A stretch of 64,000 bases of DNA, taken from assembly GCF_030272615.1 (NCBI RefSeq), contig NC_081410.1, positions 123,809,640 through 123,873,639 on the forward strand. Direction: 5' to 3'. The notes beneath the pieces are model-generated. The model ran no database searches. It was not told the DNA's origin and saw only the letters and a list, made by a program, of their open reading frames with translations. This document shows positions 23,200-36,260 of this stretch, in pieces (within the stretch, counting starts at the first letter, position 1; the number at the start of each line of letters is the position of its first letter). The DNA comes from Cryptomeria japonica. Lineage: Eukaryota > Streptophyta > Pinopsida > Cupressales > Cupressaceae. The position numbers and the translations under genes were made by a program.

Positions 23200-24260
23200 C
23201 TCTTGTAGATCATGATGAGGAAATCCTCCATCTTGAGCAATATCTCTTGATACTCAACATTTTGTAATTGCTGAATTTGATGATGATGGGACATATTCCC
23301 AAATTGTATCATTTTAGCATGATCAAGTCAATTTATGACTTTGCTTAACTCTTCTGAAACTATTTGCTTCTTTGATCATGTTTGCATTTCCATCCTCTAA
23401 GTTGGGAATCTTTGTCCTTGTGATATCTTGAACTTGAAATGTGGAGCATGTTGTTGCCCTTGACTTTGATCCTTTTGTGATGCTTTCTTATGTATTCCAC
23501 CTTGATGATATTTATGTTGTTTTTGAAGATTCTGACTTTATGATGTAACTCGATCCTTAATCTTGCATTAATGTAGAGGTATTATTTTGTTGCACAACTG
23601 GGATTATCTTCCTTGAACTGGCAAGTATTCTTGGATTTCCAAAGGAAATTCATGATAGTCATATGTTCCTTCCTTGTGTACTCTTGTGAAGTTCTCCTTG
23701 ATGATTAGAAAATTGAATCCCCCCTTGTGTTATCTTGTGAAGTTTTCCCTTGGAATGTAGACTTTGTACTATGATCCTTATCTTGATGTTGATTCATATC
23801 CTTCATGTGATTGAATCTTGGAATGATAGAGAGAAGACATTACCAATTGGAGGAGTCAATATATTCAAGGTTCGAGGAATCAAATATAAGGACCTCAACA
23901 AGGCAAGTGTAGAGATCAACATCAAGGAACATATGACTATCTTGAATTTCCTTCGGAAATCCAAGAATACTTGTCAGGATAAGGAGATAATCTAAGATAG
24001 GGGATTCAAAATGGAGAGCAATGCAAGAACAAGTTCTAGACATCACAAGGAAGGAGTTTCCACACAAGGGAAAGAGAATGCAACTATGATCAAGGAGATA
24101 GTTTAGAAAAGTAAATCAAAGTTAGAAGACCTGATCACCAAAGATGATGCAATTTGGGAATATCTCCCACCACCATCTTAATCACCTTAGGTGCTTGGAA
24201 ATGTTGAGATATTGCTCAAATCACAAACACTTGTGATGATCTACAAGGAGTAAGCTTAGA
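23200..24260. repeat. Large imperfect inverted repeat
   Basis: Left arm about 23200-23690 and right arm about 23925-24260 are reverse complements with mismatches; for example catatgttcc at 23661 pairs with ggaacatatg near 23928, and the IWEY-coding block (near 23293 and 24151) is present in both arms. Both arms look like the end of the large ORF of the P/E family in opposite orientations. Short frames inside (e.g. 23750-23995) are parts of this repeat. Confidence 0.6.
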
Positions 24261-24451
24261 TGGTGCCTAGTCATCTTCAACCCAATCACATCCTTCCAAG
24301 GCAAGGCATCCAAATTCAATGCACTTGACTCATCAAATGAGGGGGATAACTACTACATATGGAGGCACAAAGTCCAATGTACCTAACCTCATCATTTATT
24401 AGTTAATGTTCAAAGGATATGTGTCCTATTTATTGTAGGAGCTAAGATTGC

Positions 24452-24974
24452 GCTTTGATACCATGTAGAAGTTGATGATCAACCACAGGGGCCAAGATTC
24501 ATCTGCAAGGAAAACACCTATCTCACAAAAATATCAAGCAAAGATTGTAGTCTCTATAACAACCAAAGAATTCTGTATTATTGCACAAAAGAGCTGAAGA
24601 TTCAATATTGGAGGCACAATTACAATGAATGAATTACTTGCTTCACAGAAAGCAAGAGATACCCTAATCCTAAACTTAGAAGTAAAGCAATGCAAAGTAG
24701 GAGCTAAATCAAGGTCAACTACAAGTTATAAAAGCTACCTAGAAGTGCCTCTAAGTGAAGTCAAACTACAAAGCATAACACCTAGACAAAATAAAGCATC
24801 TAAGTTTAGCCTAAGTGAAAAGACAAGTAAATGAGCTAATCAATAAATAATTAGATAATTGTCTTAAAATTACTCCAACACCTCCCCTTAAGATCAACTT
24901 AGGGATAAGCTAAATAACTAATATGAATGCAAAATGCATCCATGAATGAGTCTCGACAATAAAGGCCTGATTAG
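24452..24974 (-). repeat. Copia PBS and LTR fragment, split by unit Q
   Basis: 24452-24463 reads TGGTATCAAAGC on the - strand, a variant initiator-Met PBS, directly followed by TG of an LTR running rightward (TGTAGAAG at 24464). The LTR is cut at 24975-24979 by unit Q and should resume at 29918. The sequence near 24880 (cctccccttaag) is a common copia LTR word. Confidence 0.55.
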
Positions 24975-24979
24975 GTACT
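24975..24979. repeat. Target-site duplication of unit Q, left copy
   Basis: GTACT, repeated exactly at 29918-29922 next to the CACAACA terminus. Confidence 0.8.
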
Positions 24980-25999
24980 TGTTGGTGTCTGTTTTATCAT
25001 CTACCAAACACTAGAATAAAATATCTAAAGACACTCTATCCTCTCTTGAAAAATCACCGTTTATGCTAATATCATATGGCGATTCCAAGGTTTCTTTTGT
25101 CAGGCTTTGACATGCGGATAAGCTCAATGGGCGTTGTGATATGTTGTTAGTACACAAAGGGACTTACGCTTGGCATGTTCAATTCACAATGGAGGTTTGG
25201 ACAATGAAGCTCTATCATCTGGGACTTGGATCATGGACTTCAAGAAAAATGAAAAGGAGATAAGGGTTCAGAAATTCTAACCTATTCCTAAGAATTCAAG
25301 AGACGGCATTGACTAGGTGACTTCAATAACAACACTTTGCTTCGCCTCTCTTAGGGCAACTACACAAAATGAGTGCGATCTTCAAGGGATGTGCTTATGA
25401 CTTTCATACTTATGAATAATACCAACAATTGAACAATATTACTCAAAGTAGAAGTTAAACCTCCACAAAATAAGCTTAGACTAACTTTACACAATGAACA
25501 AAAATCATCTGTTCATCAAAAGTATGAGCAGAAATTCATCATAAATCAATACTTATCAAATCTTGCATTCTTCTAACATACATGAAATGAAATCTAAACT
25601 ATGATGAGGGACAAAACCATGCAAATTCCAAAATAAAAGAGTTAAATCACCATCAATTCGAACAATCTATTACTTATTACTTTGGCAATCATACGCAACA
25701 ATTACTTATCTCAACATGTTTTGCAACATGATCGCATAATTTACAAATGAGGGGTTGAGCTCAATTTATAGGCTCCCCAATTACAATTCAATGGCTAGGA
25801 TTGATTTTCAATCAACGGTTATGGATTACAAAATAAAACCCTAATTAGGGTTTGCTACAACTAGCTACCTCTCGACCAATGAGAAAATTACATTTGAGGA
25901 CACTTGTCCTTCTTGCTAAATATAAACCAATAATAAAATAGAAGGTTGTTGCATTGTAAAGTTTTCCTTCTAGAAGCTTCTGGATAAGTCAAGTTCGTT

Positions 26000-28900
26000 G
26001 AACTTGGACATGTTGACTTTATTGTTGAGTGTCCTCCTTGTATTCTCCAATTTGTGAAAAATTGCTTAAGTTTGGAAATTTGTTTGGAATAGTCTTCTTG
26101 CCACTATCTAATCTTGATTGGGAGTTTGTCTTTGACTCTTCAAGAGATGAAATCCTTCAAGAAGTTTGGAATTTCTTTCTATATTTTGCCAAGTCTGAAG
26201 ACTTTCTTTCTTGATTCTTGGAAAGCCTTGTGCCTATGCCACAATGGAGGAAATTGAAACTTTTCTGTGAAGTATCTCCCATAGCCAAATTTTGGCTAGT
26301 TAATTTTATTTTGTGGCACCTTCATGTGGATTCTTCAATACCTAGTCAAGATTTTGACCATTTCTATGCTTAGACACACTTTGCCTGTGGATTTGCTTTC
26401 AATTTTGGATCTAGCTTGTGTTGAGTAGAACAAACTCCACCCTTGGCCAATGATTTTATTCATCTTCTTCCTTACTTTCCCTCTTTATTCTTCTTGTTTC
26501 TTCCTGTTTCTCTTCCAACAATTGGTGCAAAATTTAATTCTATTTGGTTGTGGAAAATTCCAGAGCGATTTTTTATGTGTCAAACTTTTATTTTTCAATC
26601 CGTTCGTTTGTTTGACCCTTGATATCATGTGCTACTTTGTCAAATCTGTTTTTCCTAGCCATTTTTGTGTCTTTGGCATGACAAACCGATTGTCTTCATG
26701 TCTTATCCTTGAGCCATAGGCAAATTTTCATGTCTTGCTTAGGCATCTTCACATATTCCATTTATGCCTATCCAACTTGGAATGTTTATGTCTATCCTTC
26801 CTGGCAAACCTTTGTGGAATTCACCTTACTAACTTGTATTTTTTTCTAACCTTGTCCAAAGATCTCTTTGCTTTTCTCTTTCAACCTTGTCTTTATGGCG
26901 GACTTGGAGTCTTTTATGCCAAGTCGGACTTGGCCAATGTTTTGCCAACTTCAATTTGCTTAAGTTGGACTTTGCCATCTTTTAATTCTTTCTTGCCAAA
27001 ACCTTTTTCTTTTCTTCTTGGGTGGACATGGAGGAAGCCTTGCCATATCTCTTTCTCTTAACCATGTCTTTTTCTTTGGCAGACTTGGCAGATGTTTGGT
27101 CATGTGCTCATGTTTTATTTGTTTTTCCAATGTTTGCTTTCTTTTGTGCCGAACTTTGAAGTGCTTTATCCATCCTAACCCATGGGTGGAGTTTACTTGA
27201 CCTTAGGATTTTCCCTTTGACTGCAGATCGGAGTTTGATGTTCATTTGCCAACCTTTTTATGCATTGGTGGGGTTTGCAGAAGCTTAGACATTGTCTTCT
27301 TATGCTTGGCCGACTTTGAAAGTCTCTTGCCAACTTTGTTTGCTTTATCCTTTGCCACTTTGGCAGACTTGGACAATCTCTTTCCAAACTTGCGTTGCTT
27401 TTGGAGGGCGGACTTGGACAGCCTTATGCCAAGTTTGGGCGGGGTTCAAGAGTCTCATGCCAACCTTGGTGTGTTTGATCATGGGAGGACTTCATGTGTT
27501 TGATGCCAAGGCAGACTTGGCTTAGCATTGGAAAATTATTTCCTTGGCGGACTTCACATGTGCCTTGACATGTTTGTTCTTCTTAACCTCAAGTAGGAGT
27601 TTGTTTTACTCTTGGCATGCGTTTCTTAATTGAATGTAGGAGTTTAGCAAGTGTCGGACAACTTGTTTGTGCATGAGGCGGACTTTGAAGAGTCTTAGCC
27701 ATCTTAGACAAGGCGAACCTTGGTGTATCTTGGACATGCTTCCTTGTCATGCTGCCTTCGCCGTCCTTCTTGACCTTGGTGGACTTGGAAGTCTATGTGC
27801 CATTCTTGAATGCGCTTAGGCTTTGACATGATTCCAAGCTGATCAAACCTTGTTCCCTTATCATGGGCAAATTTCAACTTGGACAGCCATGTGCCATCTT
27901 CCATGCTTCTAGACAAGGCGAACTTCAACCTTTGTTTGCCATTCCTCTCTTTGGAATTTGGCCTTCATACCATTAATTTTGATCTTCCATGCTTCTAAAC
28001 AAGGAAAACTTCAACCTTTGTCTGCCTTAACCTGCAAAACACATGAAAATTCCATATTATTTTAAGATTTTAATTCTGATTTTCAATCCTCTTTTCTGAA
28101 AATTTCACTTTCAGCTTGTCAAAAGGTTAAGTTTTTGTGAAAAAACGGACTGAGAGTGAAGGATTTGGCCAAGAAATTGATAAAATTGAGAGAAATAAGA
28201 CAGAAAGGTAAGAAAATTCAGTCGGATTGAATCTCTGAATGACTGAAATTTACCTTCAACTCTGAAATTCTGTCTTAAAATCGAAAAAAGCACCTAATTT
28301 CTTGATTTCAACACTTAGAAGAATTTTATTCTGGAAAATTTCTCTTCAAAAATTCAAAATTCACAAATTTTGAGAGAAAAATTCTTCTCAATTGCTCTCC
28401 AAATTCTCAACCTGAATAATGAATTGTGAAAGTGAATGGTTGAAAATATATAGAATTTAGGATTTTTAAACTTAGAAGTTTTATTTTTTGTTTTTTTAAT
28501 TATTTAATTGTTTTTTGTTTCAAGTCTTTCCAAAATGGAAAGTTTATTTTCCTCTCAAAATTTCATCCTTTGCCAAAAAAGCAAAGAATCTTCTAGAATT
28601 TTCCAAAATTCTTGAATTTCTTGAATTTTCTTTTTTTTGTTTGAAAATTTTCTCAGTGTAGAATTTTTTCTCTTGAAAATAATTTTTTAGTTTTGGAAAA
28701 TAATTAAAAATTTTTATGTGACAAATTTATTTTCCAACTTGCTTTACACTTCCATGGCTTTGTTTAATTTTTTTTTTGTTTTGCTTGCTTAACCTTGAGT
28801 AGGAGTTTGACTAACTTTTTCCAAGAGTTAATTAACCATTTGTAGGAGTTTACCAAGTGTCGGACATTTTTGCTTGATCATGAGGCGGACCTCGAAGACT

Positions 28901-29200
28901 GTTAGATATCCTTGTGTGTGAATGAGCTTCACCTTTGGTAGGAGTTTGATTCACCACTGCCATGAGTTCGTTAACCCTTGGTAGGAGTTTACCAAGTTTC
29001 GGACATTTTCACTTGGGCAACTTCCTTATGCCTTGGCAGACCTTGATCATGCTTGGACATCTTCCATGCTTGACATTCTTGGGCGGACTTGACTGATCAT
29101 CTGCCATTTTCATTTCTTCAATTTAGGCGAAATTTTCAATGTGCCATCTCTCAATGTAACCTTTCTACTTGATCAACAATTTATCTAGAACAAAACCCTA
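26000..29200 (-). repeat. Degenerate tandem array of unit Q
   Basis: Composite repeats built of words such as gtaggagttt, ccaagtgtcgg and ggcggacttgg, recurring near 27230, 27594, 27637, 28801, 28842, 28939 and 28981. Open frames of 60-110 codons across it on both strands show no known domain and are not annotated as genes. An AT-rich, degenerate spacer occupies 28000-28780. Confidence 0.7.
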
Positions 29201-29224
29201 ATTAGGTTTCCATTTTGCTTTTTG

Positions 29225-29640
29225 CACTTGGAGACCTAATTTTTGAAATTTGAGAACATGGGCACTGATCATATGGCTGATCATCTATGACAAAACCCTA
29301 ATTTGGGTTTGTATTTTGCTTTTTACCCTTAAAAGACATAATTTTTCAATTCTGAGAACATGGGTAGTAATAATATGGCCTAAAGATCAAAACCCTAATC
29401 TCAGAAAAAAAAAAAAGAAGAAAATCCTTTCTTTTTATACATAGGCAAAATTTCTCGAATCTGAAGACATGGGCAAGATTGAAATGACCTAAAGAACAAA
29501 ACCCTAATCTAAAAAATAAGCAAAAAATTCAAAACCCTGCTTTTTATACCCAGAGACAAGATTTTCAAATTCCGAGAACATGGGCAGAGATGAAATGACT
29601 TGAGGAACAAAACCCATATGCCACTCTCAAAAAAGCAGAA
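29225..29640 (-). repeat. Four ~110-bp tandem repeats in unit Q
   Basis: Each unit contains gagaacatgggc (or gaagacatgggc), then a word like aaaaccctaat and a pyrimidine stretch; copies begin near 29236, 29335, 29445 and 29556. Confidence 0.75.
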
Positions 29641-29917
29641 AAAAGCAAAAAGCAGAAATTTCTAAAAATAGCAAGTTGTCAGAAATGACCCAAAGCAATT
29701 GCGATCCTTGTCCTTCAGACTTTCTAAGCACTTTGATAACATTCATACATGACTCTGAGCATGATTTCTCAACTTGGCTTGGGATGAATTCTCAAAAACT
29801 CTAACTCATTGTAAAAAGACTGGTGATTAGTAGTTGCGACGCCAAAGTAGAAGCCTAAAAAGCAAAAACAGGGGGTCCCCATTTGCAATGGAGTGATGTG
29901 TGAAATAGGTCACAACA

Positions 29918-31460
29918 GTACTCATGTACAAACCTATGCAAAACAATGCAACTCACACCAATGAGGTCTCTCTAAACAAAGAAAAGGAGAAAAAACCCCT
30001 GAGAAAAAACCCCTCTCCAAAAGCAAGAGATGTAATGAAAAAGAAAAGGGTACTATATTTGACTAAAATGAAAGACTTCAAGTGGCCCCCTAAGTCTAAA
30101 ATCGGTCATTGAAGTACAATAAATATACCCCCTATAGGAGAGAGAATGAGGATAAGAATTCCTCCAATTTAAAAGTAGCTCTTGTGGTAATGATGAACGC
30201 CTAAAGACAAAACATGATCCATTGCCTACAAACATGTCTTCCCTTTAGAAGAAACCAATCCATTGGAGATATGAGAAGCCACTCCCATAAATTGGAAGAT
30301 GTAGGAATGCAAATCCAAATATATGATGATGTCTCTAAAAATTGCTCATGTGTCACCAAGTCCTTGAATGATGAAGATGTCACAAACCAATCAAGTACAT
30401 GCCCAATCACAATAGAAGGTGACAAACAACGAACTGATGGAAATTGATTTTGTACAAGCTCCAAAAACAAACATGATGTGACAACAATTGTGCTATGATT
30501 GTCATCAAATAAGAGAGATAAACCTTCAAACATGTCCTCCAAATTTGAAATATGAGACTCTGCAAACAATGAAGCAATGTTTTTCAAATAGGAATCCCAA
30601 TTGGGAAGACAAATAGATGAATTATCCCGCTTTACTGGAATAAGGGTCTCAATCAATGAAGGTACAACAATTGTCTTTGTTGGTGGAGAAGGAGCAACTT
30701 GAGATTTTAATGCACACTCAAGAGTTGAAAAGCATTATGTGAGAAATTAGGACACATTTCATGTCCATGATGATTTTCTCCCACAATATTTACACCAACA
30801 ACCTTTATACATAATTCACTTGAGATAATCTCCAAATATGATATAAAACGGAAACACTCAATACAAATAGAGACCCGATTTGCATGTAGCCCAAAAAAGA
30901 CGATTGATTTTTCTCGGCACCTAAGAAAAATTATATAGAAAAGGACGTAAGATTTGAATAGGGGGCTCTGAGAGCTTTCTGATGATGTATGGAAGTCGAA
31001 AAACGAAGTCCGGATGTGTAAGATATGGCCGTGGAAGCACAAAATTGAAGGCTGACTTTGGAGGCCTGTTACGGAAAATTGGTGTAGAATCTGATCAAAC
31101 TACCTGCAAAATAAGATCAGCATTGGAACCAACTTTCTTATGATATCTGGTTTGCTTAATTTTGAATTCATATGATGAAGTTATGTACAAAAAACCACAC
31201 ACTGCTTTTTAAGGCTTGGAGGGCTAAAAATAGGTTGCTAAATTTACCTTTTGTCCTTTTGACTTTTTTAAAAGCTTTTTGAACTCCTTTTTTAATTATA
31301 ATTTTTTTTTTGCTATGTTTTCAAATGAATAAAAATACCAATTTTTTTTATTGATCTCCAATTTTGACAATTTCATAGGCGATCTTAAGGTTTTTGGGTC
31401 TTTTGAGCGCAATGGTGACCTTTGTCGTTAGTGGTCAATAACACATGATTAGTTTATAAT
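29918..31460. other. Unassigned TE-like sequence right of unit Q
   Basis: Starts with the second GTACT copy, so it continues the element into which Q inserted (copia LTR or interior of 24464-24974). Frames at 30201-30656 and 30707-31042 on the - strand have no recognisable domain. A T/A-rich stretch lies at 31240-31360. I can name nothing else. Confidence 0.4.
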
Positions 31461-31766
31461 TGTCGGGGTGTTATATTTGTTATGTATGCCGAAAGGTTCT
31501 GGTGGGGTAGTTGGTAGGTTGTGACGGTTGGCAATCTGGCCAATCGTTGGGTCTATATAATGTTTTGTTGGAACCTCGACAAGTTAGCCTTGTACTGGCA
31601 TAATTTGGAATGAAATAAAGATATCATACTTCTACTATACTTGTGTTTCCTGTGATTGTTATCTATGCTTTAATATACATAAATATTCTTATTACATGAG
31701 TTGTTGGTTTGTGTTGAAGACTTCTGTTATCTGTGAGTTTACCAACCTCACCGTAGGGACCAAACA
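31461..31766 (+). repeat. 5' LTR of gypsy element G
   Basis: A 306-bp LTR from TGTCGGGGTG to CCAAACA, with a TATA box (ctatataat near 31552) and a polyadenylation-like aataaag near 31614. A primer binding site follows. Confidence 0.75.
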
Positions 31767-31768
31767 TT

Positions 31769-31786
31769 TTGGTGCCGTTGCTAGTA
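31769..31786 (+). other. Primer binding site of gypsy element G
   Basis: TTGGTGCCGTTGCTAG, the degenerate form of the TTGGCGCCGTTGCC site typical of plant gypsy elements, two bases after the LTR. Confidence 0.65.
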
Positions 31787-31803
31787 CGAACCTGGAAATA
31801 ACC

Positions 31804-34123
31804 ATGGCTGCAGGCGGAATCAATTAATGGGCCGGCCATTCAACCAACAATTGACTGTCATGGACAATGAAACACACGAATAAAGAATTGAGAAAGAGGC
31901 ACGAGAGGATTAGTTGACGACAAACTTGGTAGAGTTGTGGGACGTGTCGGTCATGTAGTACGTGCAAAGGGAGGCTTAGGAGAGCCGTCTCTGAAGGCAC
32001 GGTACGTGGTGAACTCATCGTCAACACTCCCGTCTTTGATCTGCTCGGGAGCATTCCAAGGTTGCTCGCTAGAAATCTGATTGCACTCCAAGACCAAAGG
32101 GAGGAAACTGCACAGGAACTCCGTCGACAACAAGTATTGCAAAGGTACGAAGAGCAAAATCATAGGGAGGAAGAGGAAAGGGATACGAGCTGACGTCGTA
32201 CCACCGACAATTAATGCCCCTATGGCCAAACAAAGACAGATGTACTACTACCACTGGAGGAGTAGACAAGGGGAACGTACGGAGATCCCTCCGCATAAAA
32301 GAACAGGCCGAGCGGAGTCGACGACTCAGGGAAGTTGCTGACTCAAGGAGTCCGGAGAGACGTACTAGGAATCAGAGTCGTAGTCGCGATAGACAGAGAC
32401 CGTGTACGTGGAAGGAGTTGGAGAAGGTCGCCAGGAATCTGCACTTCCAGACTTAGCGGTGGAGGATCTCGCCGACCAAGCCTCACACTCAACGTCGAGT
32501 GAAGACTCCGGAGTTGAGTCACAGAGCAGTCTGTCGGAGTACTCTGAACAGGGAGAGGAGGCAGTACGGGACCTGCGTGAAGAGATCACCAACGTCTTTG
32601 AAACGACTACTTCGCATCAGGAATTTGTCATTGATTGAGGAAAACAAAATAGGAGGGTCAAACCCAGAAAATCCGGGAAGGAGGGACTATAGGACGGGGG
32701 TGGAGGTGTAGAAGGCTTGTGGACGGAGCAATACGGTCCAACCCGGTCAGGCGTGTATGGTACCTTGTAGACACATAATATCTTCTAGGCATATAATAAC
32801 CTTCAGGCATTACACAAAACCCTCCAGACGAAGACAATGGAACACACTCTAGAGAAATAGAAGCTCCCGAAGTTCATGGGCGACGGGTCGGAGGACCCGT
32901 ACGACATTGTAAGTCATGCGTGACCATCTGGGAGGCAAACAACCAAGACGACCGGGATTACTGATTGAAGGCATTTCCGGCCATCCTGCGAGGAATAGCA
33001 ATTGGCTGGTATACAGATCTGGATGCCCAATATAAAACATCATGGAACAACTTGAAGAAGGCTTTCTAGGAGGAGTTTAAACTCTTACAAGATGACAATG
33101 AAATCGTGGCAGAGATTTACAATACCAAGCAGGGAGAAAGTGAAAGTGTGTGGCCTTACAATAGGAGGCTGAGGGAACTACTGAACAAAATGGAGAACCA
33201 GCCGACTGATGGCCTGAAGAAGAGATGATTTGTTGAAGGGCTGGTACCGTCCCTCAAATGGAAGATGAAGGTGATCCCTCCGCCCTCATATGACGAAGCA
33301 TACAACTATGGTATGGATATTGAAAGTGAGAATAAGACATCTCAAGGGAAGCACTACGTGAGTGATGGTGATAGTATGGATGAAGACAACGACGGGGAGT
33401 CTAAGACCATACAAGCACTCCAAAAGGATATGATGAGAATAATGAAAGGACTGAAGGCTGACAAAGAAAATGGTGAGGGAAGGGAACTATGGTGCACGGA
33501 CTGTAAGAGAGACAAAAGGGCACACTAAGGGGATCTGCCCTCGAAAAACCTTCTAGGACATCTGCCAAGTAATGGTACATTCCATCAAGGAATGCCCATA
33601 CAACTTGAAAGCATAGAGCACCCAAGTGCTCTTCACCCAACCTGACCAAGTCACACCGCCAGCGACACCTCCGAAGCTGGCAGCAATCTCGGATGCCTCT
33701 CTCGGAGGGTACCGTAACAACTGGCGGGGTAACAATTGGTCCAACAATAACACGCCAAGGAGTAAAATTCAGTATGACGCAAAAGGACGTCCCATGATCC
33801 AATGCCGAAAATGCAATGAATGGGGTCACTTTGCGCAGGAATGTCAAAATGGAGACAATGCGGGGAGTTTGTTGTGCAAGTTGTGCAATCCGGGGAATCA
33901 CGAGGACACTGAGTGTCCAAAGCAAAAAGGGGTAAATATGCTGGAGGTAAAAGAACCAGAGGAAGATGTACTGGCAATCACAAGATTGCAAAGTCAAAAA
34001 GCCACGTACCCTGACCCTCGCACGGAGAAAGAAAGACTCCGGGAGGCTAGGGTAGACATTGAATGTACGATGGCAGAAGAGCGAAAGGCCTCGCACCAAG
34101 CTGCCACTACTCCACTTTGGTCG
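31804..34123 (+). pseudogene. Gypsy element G gag, decayed
   Basis: Reading several frames together shows an Arg-rich and acidic N-terminal region (about 32240-32640), a retrotransposon Gag core (about 32880-33310, including WFVEGLVPSLK and a conserved LLNKM), and two zinc knuckles (CRKCNEWGHFAQEC near 33801; CKLCNPGNHEDTEC near 33876). Multiple stops and frameshifts interrupt it, so no Gag can be made. The last codons before 34124 continue in frame at 48556 once unit E is removed. Gag would form the RNA-packaging particle. Confidence 0.8.
34119..34123. repeat. Target-site duplication of unit E, left copy
   Basis: GGTCG, repeated at 48556-48560 after the CACAACA terminus. Confidence 0.82.
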
Positions 34124-35160
34124 TGTTGACGTGTCTAAAATCGCATTGCTACGACTCCATCCGGCCAACACAGAATAAAATGTACTCACTGAGTATCCTA
34201 TCCTCTCTTGAGATAAGGAAATCCTTAATGCTGTTTCTCATGTTTGATCAAATGGGACGACCTCAAGGTTTCGTTTGTCAAGTCTTGACTGCAGGATTAC
34301 TCAGTGGTTTGATGTGTTTTTGCTAGAAACACAAGGGGACTTACGGTAAAATAGGCAATTGCTGGATGAGTTCTCTAAAACTTTAACAGTCTTGTTTATC
34401 GATTGGTTTTAGTTGCATGATACTGTTTCAGCAGGACTGCAGATTCTTCTTGATAAAAAAAAGGAAAAAAGAGGGATAGGGAGAGAGAGGTACAGAAAGT
34501 CTAAATTATTTAACTAGGATAGCATATTCAAAAAATAGACAGACACCTCCAAATAACTAGACTAAATATCACTAGCCATTAAAGCACAATACTTGCATCA
34601 ATCTAGTGCGATCTTCAAGGGAAAATTAAGTTTTCATGCTACTAAATACAACATCAGAACTTTAACATTCATTCAGTGAGCATTCAATAACCGAACTAAG
34701 CATATGAAAGGTTTAGATTAACCATACAGAAGGAAAGACAATCAGTCATCCCCTAATGGTATGAACAACAAGGATTCTATCAGATGTTTATCTAGAAAAT
34801 GCTATAGAGAAATGAAAGAAACATAACTGAAAATTCTAAATTAATGAAGGAGACCATGCACTCACAAGGAAACTTGAAACAGTCTTAACTTTGCATTAAA
34901 TCTTGTAAATTTCGCCAGAGCTTCAGCAACAATCCATGAATTTTTTACAAAATGAGGGAAAACCAGTCCCCTTAAATAGGCTTAAAAAATGGATGAATGG
35001 CCAAGATCTAATCTAAACAAGTGGCCCAGATTCATCCTTTACAAAAGAGTACCCATTCCCATAAATGAAGGGTAAATATCAGCAACTACCCCAAAGGGAG
35101 TAATAACTACCCAAAAAGGTAATTAAAACTTATCCAAAATAATCCAAAAAGGTGCACACA
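34124..35160 (-). repeat. Shared 3' segment of unit E
   Basis: Homologous, in blocks, to 42756-43827 of P, 24980-25900 of Q and 22073-23193: a caacacagaataaaat block and a cctatcctctcttgaga block near the terminus, and a TATA box about 850 bp from it. In LTR terms this would be the promoter-proximal U3, R and U5 part. It holds no gene. Confidence 0.7.
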
Positions 35161-35224
35161 CATAAAGTTTACATTTAGTTGACTTGGAAGTCAAATATGA
35201 CCCTTTGGCCAAAAAGTGCACTTT

Positions 35225-36255
35225 TCAAAATTCAAAAGAAAAAAGCACTTTCTCTTTTCCAGATTCACATCCTTTTTCCGGGAATTCATCCTCACCATGC
35301 AAATATTCTTGCCAAAGGTCCCGACTTGCTGCACGTTCCTCAGGAACATACTCCTGGAACTTGATGCACAATTGGAATAGCAAACTGAATGGAGGCATAG
35401 GAGGATGACGAATTTTATATTGCATGCCTTCAAGGTATTGGTCTATGTGCTTCAAACCATCTTTCCAGTTGGAACGATTACTCTCGAAGCACAACATGTC
35501 TGAATGGAATTGACAAGCAAAACTTAGGTCCCTAGCGGAATAGTTGATCCTATCCGTCCCCAGTCTTTCCTCCCAGTCCGGCTGTATCACTTCATCGGAC
35601 AGGTCATTTTGCCATCCTGAGACCATTGATCTGAGGATTGTCTTGCCGAGTTCTTGCATGCCTTTCAGAATTGTCTCGCATGCATTGTGTTCTTTATCAA
35701 TGATTTCTCTTGTGTCATTCTTCATGGTGATAGTCCAGTACCACTCTTTGAAAACGCCGATATCGTGGGGGTGTAGGATGTCGCAGAGTGTAGGGATTTG
35801 TGCTTGGGTCCAAAAGAGAGCTCTTACGAGGGGAAGAGTTGTGGCAGCCACTTCATGCATTCTGAGGGATTCCCTTTTTACCTCTAATAGCCTGACCAGG
35901 GTGGCCTCTCGATGGTGGGCCATTTCTTTCACTTCTTCAAGGATTCATTCTCCCCTCCCTTTGATGCCTTGTATCCATTCCTTGACGGCCCTTGCAGTAT
36001 CTCGTACTCCCTCAAATTCCGTCGTGGTTCTCTGTGCCAGTGCTGTCGGGGGAATTTGGGATTCAGAAGCATTGTGTAATGGTCTCAAGAGTTGATCAAT
36101 GTACCCCTCGGCCTACTTAGCACGAGCTTGATACATGTTCTTTTCAGCTATTATTTCTTCAAGTTTCCTGAGTATGTTCTGCACTGAATCCTTGAATTCC
36201 TCCTTTTCCTGTTCCTTAGTGGCTCGTCCGATGGGGACAGTCGTGATGCTATAGT
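35225..36255 (-). pseudogene. Unit E large ORF, C-terminal part
   Basis: Continues the N-terminal part (43833-46432) in the same frame after removal of P plus one 5-bp duplication. The longest stop-free piece is 35225-35932 (235 aa, containing REATLVRLLEVKRESLRMHEV). Upstream in-frame stops fall near 36113 and 35946. The sequence is helix-rich with heptad-like stretches, ending KEKVLFSFEF. It corresponds in position to the coiled-coil C terminus of the P ORF, with weak visible similarity. Function unknown; I recognise no family. Confidence 0.65.
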
Positions 36256-36260
36256 GTGCC
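36256..36260. repeat. Target-site duplication of unit P, left copy
   Basis: GTGCC; right copy at 43828-43832 is GCGCC, one transition apart. Confidence 0.72.

Larger units (their letters stand above)
24980..29917 (-). mobile_element. Unit Q: TG...CA unit, 4.9 kb, no ORF
   Basis: Read on the - strand it begins TGTTGTGACCTATTTCACAC at 29917, closely matching the start of P, and ends ACACCAACA at 24980, between 5-bp duplications GTACT. Order: GGGGACCCCC block near the start, four ~110-bp tandem repeats (29225-29640), a long degenerate array (about 26000-29200), the shared 3' segment with a TATA box (25762-25772) and the end. The ORF found in P and E is missing. Direct repeats at the two ends, as in an LTR-internal-LTR element, are absent, so it behaves like a solo LTR of about 4.9 kb. 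Confidence 0.78.

Noticed and set aside
24330-24400. A short NYYIWRHKVQ-like reading that resembles a copia gag start on the + strand
   Set aside because: The neighbouring PBS is in the opposite orientation and the segment probably belongs to the repeat related to the P/E 3' part; likely coincidence.
30201-31042. Two - strand frames of 151 and 111 aa
   Set aside because: No domain, no splice or promoter context, and surrounded by TE-like repeats; not supported as genes.
33401-34189. 262-aa frame on the - strand
   Set aside because: Antisense to the gypsy gag zinc-knuckle region, with no recognisable domain; shadow frame.
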